Source: an uncultured Dorea sp.
GTDB taxonomy: Bacteria > Bacillota > Clostridia > Lachnospirales > Lachnospiraceae
Direction of reading: 5' to 3'
Assembly: GCA_910577685.1 (NCBI GenBank)
Contig: CAJTOH010000006.1
Coordinates: forward strand, 55,567 to 119,566
Length of the DNA: 64,000 bases
Position 1 is the first letter of the stretch. Every line of letters starts with the position of its first letter. Of this stretch, positions 53,782 through 61,187 are shown one piece after another. The notes beneath the pieces were generated by a model. It had not been told where the DNA came from, did not search any database, and saw only the letters and a list, made by a program, of their open reading frames with translations. Made by a program: the position numbers and the translations under genes.

Positions 53782-54672
53782 ATGAATTTGTTAAGAAAGC
53801 ATTTATCAAGAAAGCAATTCGATCTTCTTGCAGCGCTGGCGGAGACGAAGCCTGCGCTTTCGCGGAGGAATTTGGAGAAGACGGCGGGCGGCGTAATAGA
53901 AGAGCTGGCCGAAGCCGGGTATGTAAAGGACTTTACTGTCACAAAAGCCGGACTGGCCGCCCTTGAACCATACGAAGTAAAACGCGCCGTCTTTATTGCA
54001 GCGGGTTTTGGCACGCGCCTTGCCCCCATTACCTTCAATACTCCGAAGCCTCTCGTACGTGTGCATGGAATCCGTATCATTGACCGTTTAATCGACGCAT
54101 GTCTGGAATCCGGAATCAGTGAGATCTATATTGTCCGCGGATATCTTGCAGAACTATTTGATCAGCTTCTCTATAAGTATCCCATGATAAAGTTTCTTGA
54201 GAATCCCGTTTACAATGAGGCGAATAATATTTCCAGTTCCATGGTCGCCCGTTCTGTGCTTGCGAACGCTTATGTGTTTGAGGCTGACCTTCTGCTCTTA
54301 AATCCTAAGATTATCAAGAAGTACCATTACACTTCGGACTTCCTTGCCATTAAGAAGATGAGAAGCGACGACTGGTGTTTCAGAGTCGTGGATGGGAGGA
54401 TCGTGGAAGAGAAGGTTGGAGGCGAAGGGGACGATATCTGGCAGATGGTCGGTATCTCCTATTGGAATGAGAGTGACGGACGCAAACTGTCTCGGGATAT
54501 TGCGGAGGTGTACGCCGATTTGGGAGGAAAAGAATGTTATTGGGAGCAGGTGCCTCTGGTGTACCGGAAAGAGAACTATGCCGTGGAGGTGCAGGAATGT
54601 CATGAGGAGGATATTGTTGAGATCGATACCTTTAAAGAATTGAAAGCCGTCGATAAGACTTACGATGTATGA
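53782..54672 (+). CDS. CTP:phosphonoalkylamine cytidylyltransferase-like protein (PntC/LicC family) with N-terminal winged helix
   Basis: 296 residues from the ATG at 53782 (AAGGAAGG upstream). Residues 1-65 form a MarR-like winged helix. From residue 72 follows a LicC-type NTP transferase: FIAAGFGTRLAP, TPKPLVRVHG, NISSSMVAR and VFEADLLLL. LicC activates choline phosphate with CTP; PntC, its relative, activates 2-aminoethylphosphonate. The three genes behind it make 2-aminoethylphosphonate, so CMP-AEP is the expected product, ready for transfer to the glycan. Confidence 0.8.
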   Translation: MNLLRKHLSRKQFDLLAALAETKPALSRRNLEKTAGGVIEELAEAGYVKDFTVTKAGLAALEPYEVKRAVFIAAGFGTRLAPITFNTPKPLVRVHGIRIIDRLIDACLESGISEIYIVRGYLAELFDQLLYKYPMIKFLENPVYNEANNISSSMVARSVLANAYVFEADLLLLNPKIIKKYHYTSDFLAIKKMRSDDWCFRVVDGRIVEEKVGGEGDDIWQMVGISYWNESDGRKLSRDIAEVYADLGGKECYWEQVPLVYRKENYAVEVQECHEEDIVEIDTFKELKAVDKTYDV

Positions 54673-54729
54673 TACATCGCCCTTTTGGATTATCACCGGT
54701 TAAATATGAAATGAACAAAGGAGTAGGTT

Positions 54730-55863
54730 ATGGAATCTATCAAGAGAAACGTATTGTTAAATCCCGGTCCTTCGACCACAACTGACACAGTAAAATTCGC
54801 ACAGGTTATACCGGATATCTGTCCGCGGGAGAGGGAGTTTGGCGGGCTTATGAAAGGGCTGCGGGAAGACCTCGTAAAGATTGTCCACGGAGATACGGAA
54901 AAGTATACGAGCGTGCTGTTCTGCGGTTCAGGGACAATCAACATCGACGCCGCTATAAATTCGCTTCTTCCAAAGGACAGGAAAGCGCTTATTGTGAATA
55001 ATGGCGCGTACAGCGCCCGCGCCGTAGAAATATGTCAATATTACGGTCTGGACTATATTGACCTTCAATTTCCAGTTGACCGGCAGCCGGACCTTAATAA
55101 GGTTGAGGAAGCGCTAAAGGACAATCCGGACGTAGCTCTGGTACATACGACCCACAATGAGACCGGTACGGGTATACTGAATCCGATCGGGGAAATTGGC
55201 GATTTGGCCCACAAGTACGGCGCGGTGTTCACCGTGGATACCACGTCCACCTATGCGATGCGCCCGATTGATATTGAAAAGGAGAATATTGACTTTTGCA
55301 TGGCGAGCGCACAGAAAGGTCTGGCGGCGTTTACCGGTCTGAGCTTCATTGTTGGTAACAGGGAGATCATTGAAAGATCCGCCGCATATCCCCGCCGTTC
55401 TTACTATTGTAATCTGTTTATGCAGTATGATTTCTTTGAGAGAACAGGGGAGATGCATTTTACCCCTCCTGTTCAGACGATCTATGCCGTGATTCAGGCA
55501 ATTAAAGAATATTGGTCAGAGGGTGAAGAGGCGAAATGGGCGCGTCATACCCGTGTCTTTAACGCAATTAATGAAGGGCTGGAGGAACTGGGATTCCGTC
55601 AGGTAATCAGGCCTGAGTGGAGGGCGGGGCTTGTTTCCTCCGCGCTGTACCCGGACGACCCCAATTGGAGTTTCGAGAATATACACGATTACTGTTATGA
55701 ACGGGGTTTTACCATCTATCCCGGGAAGATCAGCGCGGCAAATACATTCCGGCTCTGCGCTCTGGGAGCGATTGATGAAAATGATATCAGAGATTTTTTT
55801 GCAGTGTTCAGAGAGGCGCTCGCCTCCTGTAAAGTTCAGATGCCGGTAATTTATAAGGATTAA
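54730..55863 (+). CDS. 2-aminoethylphosphonate:pyruvate transaminase
   Basis: 377 residues. Class V-like PLP aminotransferase of the PhnW type: LLNPGPSTTTDTVKFAQV at the start, VHTTHNETGTGILNP, DTTSTYA and the Schiff-base Lys in ASAQKGLAAFTG. PhnW enzymes degrade AEP, but next to PEP mutase the reaction runs from phosphonoacetaldehyde to AEP. GGAGTAGG before the ATG. Confidence 0.88.
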   Translation: MESIKRNVLLNPGPSTTTDTVKFAQVIPDICPREREFGGLMKGLREDLVKIVHGDTEKYTSVLFCGSGTINIDAAINSLLPKDRKALIVNNGAYSARAVEICQYYGLDYIDLQFPVDRQPDLNKVEEALKDNPDVALVHTTHNETGTGILNPIGEIGDLAHKYGAVFTVDTTSTYAMRPIDIEKENIDFCMASAQKGLAAFTGLSFIVGNREIIERSAAYPRRSYYCNLFMQYDFFERTGEMHFTPPVQTIYAVIQAIKEYWSEGEEAKWARHTRVFNAINEGLEELGFRQVIRPEWRAGLVSSALYPDDPNWSFENIHDYCYERGFTIYPGKISAANTFRLCALGAIDENDIRDFFAVFREALASCKVQMPVIYKD

Positions 55864-55875
55864 AAGGAGAGACTA

Positions 55876-57171
55876 ATGAAAACAGTTTATACTTGCTTCT
55901 GCACGGACGTCATCCATGACGGACATCTTAATATTATCGAGAACGCACACAAGAGAGGAAAGGTTATCGTTGGCTGTCTTTCTGATAAAGCCCTGATTCG
56001 TTATAATAAGTTCCCCACAATATCTCAGGAGGAGAGAATTAAGCTGTATCGCAGCATTGACGGCGTGGAAGAAGTCGTAATCCAAAACGATATGCTCTAC
56101 GACGATGTGATTACCCTTATCAGGCCGGACTATATTGTACACGGCGATAACTGGGTGGAAGGGCCTGAAAGGGCAATCCGTGATCATGTAGAGGAACTGC
56201 TGAAGGTTTACGGAGGGGAGCTGGTGGATATCCCTTATACATATAACGAAAAGGTCAGGAAGACCGATATGCAGCTCCGCGAAAAACTGGCTATGCCGGA
56301 GTACAGAAGAAAGCGTTTGCGCCAGCTCATTTCCATGACGTCGATCGTAAAGGTTTTGGAGACTCACAGCGGACTGACGGGATTGATTGTAGAGAAGACT
56401 GTAGTCGAACACGAGGGTAAACTGGATCAGTTTGACGCGATGTGGATATCCTCCCTTTGCGACAGTACGGCCAAGGGCAAACCGGATATTGAACTTGTGG
56501 ACATGACGTCTCGTTTCCGAACGATCGACGATATCGTGGAAGTGACCACAAAGCCTATTATCTTTGACGGCGATACGGGGGGACTGACCGAGCACTTTGT
56601 TTATACGGTAAGAAGTCTGGAGCGTATGGGCGTTTCCGCAGTCATCATTGAGGATAAGAAGGGTCTGAAAAAGAACAGCCTCTTTGGCACGGAGGTTGAA
56701 CAGACCCAAGCGTCTATTGAGGAATTCAGCGCAAAGATCAGGGCGGGAAAGAAAGCGCAGCTTACCGACGATTTCATGATCATTGCCCGTATCGAGAGTC
56801 TGATTTTGGAAAAAGGCATGGAGGATGCGATAGAGCGGGCGAGAGCGTTCGTGGCTGCCGGCGCCGACGGCGTCATGATACACAGCCGTAAGAAAGAGCC
56901 GTCCGAGATATTGGAGTTCTGCGATAAATTCAGAACAGAGGACAGGGTTACGCCCATAGTGGTCGTGCCTTCAAGTTTTAATACAATTACCGAGGAAGAA
57001 CTGGCAGAGCACGGTGTGAATATCGTCATTTATGCGAACCAGCTCACCAGGTCGGCCGTCCCTGCAATGCAGCGGACCGCTCAGGATATTCTGTGTTATC
57101 ACAGGGCTAAGGAAGTAGACGAAAGGCTGATGCCGATCAAGAATATTATTACGCTGATTGACGAGCTGTGA
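55876..57171 (+). CDS. Phosphoenolpyruvate mutase fused to a cytidylyltransferase
   Basis: 431 residues. Residues 1-135 are a TagD/GCT-like nucleotidyltransferase with CTDVIHDGHLNII (HxGH motif) and RTDMQLRE-like lid residues (KTDMQLREKL). Residues 150-431 are PEP mutase, with the diagnostic EDKKGLKKNSLFG (EDKxxxxxNS) and DGDTGG. It isomerises PEP to phosphonopyruvate, the entry step of phosphonate synthesis. The fusion partner may activate a phosphonate or polyol with CTP. Overlooked antisense frames here are shadows. Confidence 0.93.
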   Translation: MKTVYTCFCTDVIHDGHLNIIENAHKRGKVIVGCLSDKALIRYNKFPTISQEERIKLYRSIDGVEEVVIQNDMLYDDVITLIRPDYIVHGDNWVEGPERAIRDHVEELLKVYGGELVDIPYTYNEKVRKTDMQLREKLAMPEYRRKRLRQLISMTSIVKVLETHSGLTGLIVEKTVVEHEGKLDQFDAMWISSLCDSTAKGKPDIELVDMTSRFRTIDDIVEVTTKPIIFDGDTGGLTEHFVYTVRSLERMGVSAVIIEDKKGLKKNSLFGTEVEQTQASIEEFSAKIRAGKKAQLTDDFMIIARIESLILEKGMEDAIERARAFVAAGADGVMIHSRKKEPSEILEFCDKFRTEDRVTPIVVVPSSFNTITEEELAEHGVNIVIYANQLTRSAVPAMQRTAQDILCYHRAKEVDERLMPIKNIITLIDEL

Positions 57172-57183
57172 CAGGAGGACGGG

Positions 57184-58305
57184 ATGAGAGTTGAAAAGTT
57201 AGTCGAGATTATAGGATCAGATTTTTATGCGGGCGTGCCGGATTCACAGCTAAAGGCTCTGTGTAATTATCTGATGGACAAATACGGCATAGATCCGCTC
57301 CATCATGTGATAGGGGCAAACGAGGGAAACTGCGCGGCCTTGGCAGCGGGATTCCATCTTGCCACCGGAAAGATTCCGGTGGTCTATATGCAGAACTCCG
57401 GCGAAGGCAACGTCATCAACCCTGCGGCCAGTCTGCTGAACGATCAGGTCTATGCCATTCCGGTTATTTTTATTGTAGGTTGGCGCGGCGAGCCGGGAAT
57501 TCATGACGAACCCCAGCATATCTATCAGGGCGAAGTTACTGTAAAACTTTTGGAGGATATGGGCATCGCCACATTCATTATAGGCAAAGAAACCGGAGAC
57601 GATGAGGTTTTTGCGGCTATGGAAGAGTTTAAAAAGGTGTTGGCTGTCGGTAAAAACGCAGCCTTCATAATCCGCAGGGGAGCTTTGACCGACGCGCCGA
57701 AAGTTGAGTATAGAAACAGCGGCGTAATGGCGCGGGAAGAAATCCTTCGGCACATCGTGAAAATGAGCGGAAGAGATCCGATTGTAAGCACTACGGGCAA
57801 GGCTTCCCGTGAATTGTTTGAAATTCGCGCTGCAAACGGCCAGAGCCACAAGTACGATTTTCTGACTGTCGGCTCAATGGGCCACAGTTCATCAATAGCC
57901 CTTGGCGTGGCTGTCAATAAGCCGAAGCAGAGAATTTGGTGCGTAGACGGGGACGGCGCGGTTCTTATGCATATGGGAGCCATGGCTGTGATAGGCGCGA
58001 ATAAGCCTGAGAATCTTATCCATGTGGTGATTAATAACGGCGCGCATGAAACGGTGGGCGGTATGCCCACAGTGGCGGATTCTATTGATCTTACGGCGAT
58101 TGCGAAGGCTTGCGGTTATCCGAATGCAGTGTGCGTGGAGAACTGTGAAGATCTCAATAAGGAGCTGGAAGCGGCAAAGAACCGTCATGAACTGAGTATG
58201 ATTGAAGTGAAATGTGCGATTGGTGCGAGAGAGGATCTTGGCAGACCTACAACCACGGCTCTTGAGAACAAGCAGAACTTTATGGAGTATTTGAAGACTT
58301 TGTAA
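57184..58305 (+). CDS. Phosphonopyruvate decarboxylase
   Basis: 373 residues. Thiamine diphosphate enzyme with the domains in the usual order: pyrimidine-binding part with HVIGANEGNCAALAAGF (catalytic Glu), and pyrophosphate-binding part with WCVDGDGAVLMHMGAMAVIG and NNGAHETVGGMPT. Short form typical of Ppd. It converts phosphonopyruvate to phosphonoacetaldehyde, pulling the unfavourable mutase reaction forward. Starts 12 bases after PEP mutase. Confidence 0.93.
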   Translation: MRVEKLVEIIGSDFYAGVPDSQLKALCNYLMDKYGIDPLHHVIGANEGNCAALAAGFHLATGKIPVVYMQNSGEGNVINPAASLLNDQVYAIPVIFIVGWRGEPGIHDEPQHIYQGEVTVKLLEDMGIATFIIGKETGDDEVFAAMEEFKKVLAVGKNAAFIIRRGALTDAPKVEYRNSGVMAREEILRHIVKMSGRDPIVSTTGKASRELFEIRAANGQSHKYDFLTVGSMGHSSSIALGVAVNKPKQRIWCVDGDGAVLMHMGAMAVIGANKPENLIHVVINNGAHETVGGMPTVADSIDLTAIAKACGYPNAVCVENCEDLNKELEAAKNRHELSMIEVKCAIGAREDLGRPTTTALENKQNFMEYLKTL

Positions 58306-58335
58306 CATTCTGATGAATAGCGGGGGATCGACAAC

Positions 58336-59463
58336 ATGGAGAAGTTTACAGGCGAAAAGGCGGATTCGGCGAAAGAGCAGAGATTTTTTGACAGATCCTT
58401 AACTCCGATAGTTAAGGGAATTGCGATCATTCTGATGTTTGCTTTGCACCTTCTGAAGCCGGAATGGATGCTTTACCCTGAATTGGTTAAAGATATCCAT
58501 ATTGGGGGCATAACTCTCTCGGCAATTATGTCAAGGGGAGGAGATATATGTATAGGAGTGTTTGCTTTTGTGACTGGTTATGGATGGGCCGGTACTTTTA
58601 ATCGTAAAAGAAGATTGGGGCGTGCATTGGGAATTGAGGGGGGGGGGTATTTGACATACTGGATTATCCTGGTTCTGTTTTCATTTCCTATGCGGATACT
58701 GTTTACTGCGGTAGTTGAAAAAAAGATGGTTCATCTCTCTGCTCTTGAAGTGGTGAAAAGCCTTACGGCAATCTCTTCTGACAGTGTCATGTTCGGGTGG
58801 TATATTTATTTCTTTGCGCTTGCAGTTTTTACTTATCCATTTTTAGTAAAAGTTGTTGATGGAATAGAAATCAATGGAATAGTCTTAGTATATATGATTT
58901 GCTTTGTTTTCATTGTCCTGCGGTTTATGACGCGTATATTATTTGCAAGGATTATAAACGATGACGCGCTGGGGATCTTGTCGCACTATTTTCAATGGAT
59001 GCCGGTTGTCTTGACGGGGCATATAGTACATAAACGGAAATTGTTTGACCGTGTTTATGAAAGAATATCTGAAAGGCTGACAGAAAATGGACGGTTTATT
59101 ATATGCTTGACCGGCAGCAGTGCAATCTACACGGGAAAATGTTTCTTTATGTTCAGCACGGGAATATACAGTAACTTTGATTCTCTGGTGATGCTGCCGT
59201 TTATGTTTTTTATATTGCAGGAGGCGGTATGGATAAACAGCAGAAAGAATATTATTCGGACTGTTTTGGTTGGGCTTGGGAATCTGTCTATGTATCTTTG
59301 GCTTACACACAGCGTTATGTTGTACCAACCGGTGCAGCGCGCGGTATTTCATTTGAGATACCCTCTTTTGATTCTTTGCGCTTCGTTTATTGTTATGGCA
59401 CCGATAGCCTTGGGGATACGGAAAGTTGATGAATGTATTAGAATTCGGGTGAAGAAAATTTAA
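58336..59463 (+). CDS. Membrane acyltransferase-like protein with a poly-G tract
   Basis: 375 residues with about ten membrane helices, acyltransferase-3 style: KGIAIILMFALHLL (family His), RGGDICIGVFAFVTGYGWAG, MYLWLTHSVMLY. It probably modifies the glycan, by acylation or perhaps transfer of a phosphonate headgroup (inference). Codons 101-104 (GAG GGG GGG GGG) lie in an uninterrupted run of ten G at 58638-58647. The frame is intact at this length, and a change of one base would truncate the protein shortly after. Last gene of locus 1. Confidence 0.8.
   Translation: MEKFTGEKADSAKEQRFFDRSLTPIVKGIAIILMFALHLLKPEWMLYPELVKDIHIGGITLSAIMSRGGDICIGVFAFVTGYGWAGTFNRKRRLGRALGIEGGGYLTYWIILVLFSFPMRILFTAVVEKKMVHLSALEVVKSLTAISSDSVMFGWYIYFFALAVFTYPFLVKVVDGIEINGIVLVYMICFVFIVLRFMTRILFARIINDDALGILSHYFQWMPVVLTGHIVHKRKLFDRVYERISERLTENGRFIICLTGSSAIYTGKCFFMFSTGIYSNFDSLVMLPFMFFILQEAVWINSRKNIIRTVLVGLGNLSMYLWLTHSVMLYQPVQRAVFHLRYPLLILCASFIVMAPIALGIRKVDECIRIRVKKI
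58638..58647 (+). repeat. Ten-base poly-G tract within a coding region
   Basis: Ten consecutive G. Homopolymer tracts of this length slip readily during replication. In Campylobacter and Helicobacter similar tracts switch surface-carbohydrate genes on and off. Confidence 0.9.
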
Positions 59464-59482
59464 TATTTGATGCGGATGAAAA

Positions 59483-59527
59483 GTCCGGCGGGAAGATTGT
59501 ACCAATGATCTTCCCGCCGGACTTTTT
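59483..59527 (+). terminator. Terminator of polysaccharide locus 1
   Basis: A 15-bp perfect stem (GTCCGGCGGGAAGAT / ATCTTCCCGCCGGAC), 10-base loop, then TTTTTG. It separates locus 1 from inverton 2. Confidence 0.92.
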
Positions 59528-59546
59528 GTGCTGCGTTATAAAAAAT

Positions 59547-59573
59547 TTCGCAGAGTATCTTCCTCTGCGAAAA
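59547..59573. repeat. Inverted repeat, left copy, of inverton 2
   Basis: 9-bp arms TTCGCAGAG and CTCTGCGAA, identical to inverton 1, around a different 7-base spacer, TATCTTC. Confidence 0.9.
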
Positions 59574-59594
59574 ATATTTCAAATGAACATATTT

Positions 59595-59623
59595 ATTGTA
59601 ATCATCTAAATGTAATAAGTCAA
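59595..59623 (-). promoter_or_regulatory. Sigma-A promoter inside inverton 2 (points left)
   Basis: Minus strand: TTGACT at 59623-59618, 17 bases, TACAAT at 59600-59595. Same sequence as in inverton 1 apart from one spacer base. Confidence 0.85.
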
Positions 59624-59764
59624 TACCTAAAATGTTTTTGTAATAATTTGGTGCGGTTTTTTGTGGAAAGGTCAAGAATAATTTGCACATATTTGTGTTT
59701 TGTGCGTAATTAGTTTTATTTTGGGGTTGAAATCTGTAAATTTATTGATGAAAGTGCCGCAAAA

Positions 59765-59791
59765 TTTTCGCAGAGGAAGATACTCTACGAA
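59765..59791. repeat. Inverted repeat, right copy, of inverton 2
   Basis: Reverse complement of the left copy except for one arm base (CTCTACGAA instead of CTCTGCGAA); spacer GAAGATA. It ends 3 bases before the GGAGGG ribosome site. Confidence 0.88.
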
Positions 59792-59806
59792 GTTGGAGGG
59801 ATTTTT

Positions 59807-60391
59807 ATCTGGTATTTATGGGATTGTCAGGGACAGGAAGAGACAGAAATGTCTGCACTGTGCAGAAAACATTTATCCGTTGTAGCGGCAAAAGATATTT
59901 TTGTTTTGACATATGATCGAATGCGTCGTTATGAAGGCACATGGCATATTGAACAGAAACTGCTGTTGCCTTCTTATATAATTTTTGACAGTGGGGATGG
60001 AATGGCTCTTGCGGATGAATTGGAAAGAGTTCTTTCGCATGTGTTTCCTAAGTGTAATTCGAGGAAATATGACATTGTAAAGGGAAGCAGTCGATTGATT
60101 CGTGTCAACGAAGATGAGGAAAGATTTCTGAAATTCTTATATGGGAAGCAACATCATCTGGAAATGTCGCGTGGTGTCATAAAGGATGGGATTACACAAA
60201 TTACCGAAGGGCCTTTAAAGGGAATGGAACAATGGATCGGCAGGATTGACAGGCATAAAAGGCTGGCGACATTACTGCCTGCCGCAGACGAGGGTAAAAA
60301 GTGCGGTAAAATGCAGGCTCCGAGGGAAGGCGAAGAACAGAATTTTAGATATATTACGGCGGGGCTTGAGATTACGGAGAAGAGTATGTGA
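59807..60391 (+). CDS. NusG-type transcription antiterminator, paralogue of the locus 1 protein, probable AUC start
   Basis: 194 residues from the ATC at 59807, GGAGGG 6 bases upstream. As in locus 1, WYLWDCQG begins right after this codon, and no ATG, GTG or TTG lies between the ribosome site and the conserved Trp; the ATG at 59849 would remove the first strand of the NGN domain. Same body: YDRMRRYEGTWHIEQKLLLP, then SYIIFDS, and the KOW-like ITEGPLKGMEQWIGRIDRHK. Heads locus 2 behind inverton 2. Confidence 0.83.
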   Translation: MWYLWDCQGQEETEMSALCRKHLSVVAAKDIFVLTYDRMRRYEGTWHIEQKLLLPSYIIFDSGDGMALADELERVLSHVFPKCNSRKYDIVKGSSRLIRVNEDEERFLKFLYGKQHHLEMSRGVIKDGITQITEGPLKGMEQWIGRIDRHKRLATLLPAADEGKKCGKMQAPREGEEQNFRYITAGLEITEKSM

Positions 60392-60585
60392 TCTTAAGGG
60401 TTTCTAGTGAAATATTTATGAAGTCGGGAATACTTCTTGAAGCATTGGCACTTGAAGTAGGAGGGACGGAGATAGAGGGTATGATTGACTGTGGCTGTAT
60501 GTACATACAGGTATGGATGGCGAAGCATGTTTTATCAGCACAATATTCCGTCCTGCCAAGACATACAAAAATAATTTTAGGATAG
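60388..60585 (+). CDS. Possible small protein, 65 residues
   Basis: GTG at 60388 overlapping the preceding stop; no clear ribosome site. The peptide (ALALEVGGTEIEGMIDCGCM in the middle) has no recognisable family. Locus 1 has nothing comparable at this position. It may be non-coding leader for the next antiterminator gene. Confidence 0.25.
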   Translation: MILRVSSEIFMKSGILLEALALEVGGTEIEGMIDCGCMYIQVWMAKHVLSAQYSVLPRHTKIILG

Positions 60586-60602
60586 ATAGAAAGAGAAATG
60601 TT

Positions 60603-61175
60603 ATGTGGCTTGTAATGCAGGTGGTTTCCGGAAGAGAAGGACATACGGTTCTGTTAATGGAACGGATTCTATCAAGGGAAGTTCTGGAAAAGTGTTTTGT
60701 TCCGATGCGCAGGATGAAGAAGAAATATCAGGGGAGCTGGAAGGAGATTACGGAGAAACTGTTTCCGGGATATGTGTTTCTGATCTCGGAACAGCCGCAG
60801 TTATTATATGATGAATTGAAACAGATTCCGGTATTGACGAAGCTGCTTGGAAACTGCGAAGAATACTTTACACCATTATCAGAGGATGATGTGAGGTTAT
60901 TGAAAAAGCTGCAGGATCTAAAAGGAGAACAGGAAGGCATAGGGAATAGAGATTGGATTCGCTGCGGCCAACAGGAAGCGCCGGTAGCCGGATTATCGAA
61001 AGTGATTGTTGGAGAGGAGAAAACGATTAAAATTATCTCCGAACCGCTTAAGAATCTGGAAGGAAGGATCAAGAAAGTCAACCTCCATAAGAGGGTTGCA
61101 GTTGTAGAGACAGAGTTTATGGGGAATCGTTCAGCGATTCACCTTGGGATTGAAATTGTGGAAGATAATTTATGA
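60603..61175 (+). CDS. loaP: LoaP-type NusG antiterminator
   Basis: 190 residues from the ATG at 60603 (AAAGAGAAATG context). Full NGN domain (MWLVMQVVSGREGHTVLL; FVPMRRMKKKYQGSWKE; LFPGYVFLIS) and a KOW domain (KIISEPLKNLEGRIKKVNLH, then KRVAVVETEF). LoaP proteins are known to antiterminate biosynthetic operons in Firmicutes. Here it sits directly behind another NusG paralogue and 12 bases before the aminotransferase. Confidence 0.87.
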   Translation: MWLVMQVVSGREGHTVLLMERILSREVLEKCFVPMRRMKKKYQGSWKEITEKLFPGYVFLISEQPQLLYDELKQIPVLTKLLGNCEEYFTPLSEDDVRLLKKLQDLKGEQEGIGNRDWIRCGQQEAPVAGLSKVIVGEEKTIKIISEPLKNLEGRIKKVNLHKRVAVVETEFMGNRSAIHLGIEIVEDNL

Positions 61176-61187
61176 GGATTCGTAATT

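Larger units (their letters stand above)
59547..59791. promoter_or_regulatory. Invertible promoter element (inverton 2), OFF orientation
   Basis: 191 bases (59574-59764) between 27-bp inverted repeats with one mismatch. The first roughly 85 bases are nearly identical to inverton 1, including the promoter; the rest has diverged. The promoter points left, away from locus 2 and into the outer repeat, which is followed on the minus strand by ATTTTTTATAA. Confidence 0.85.

Noticed and set aside
55873..56883. Open frame of 336 residues antisense to the PEP mutase gene
   Set aside because: The sense strand carries all PEP mutase and cytidylyltransferase motifs; the antisense frame has no family pattern and no ribosome site.
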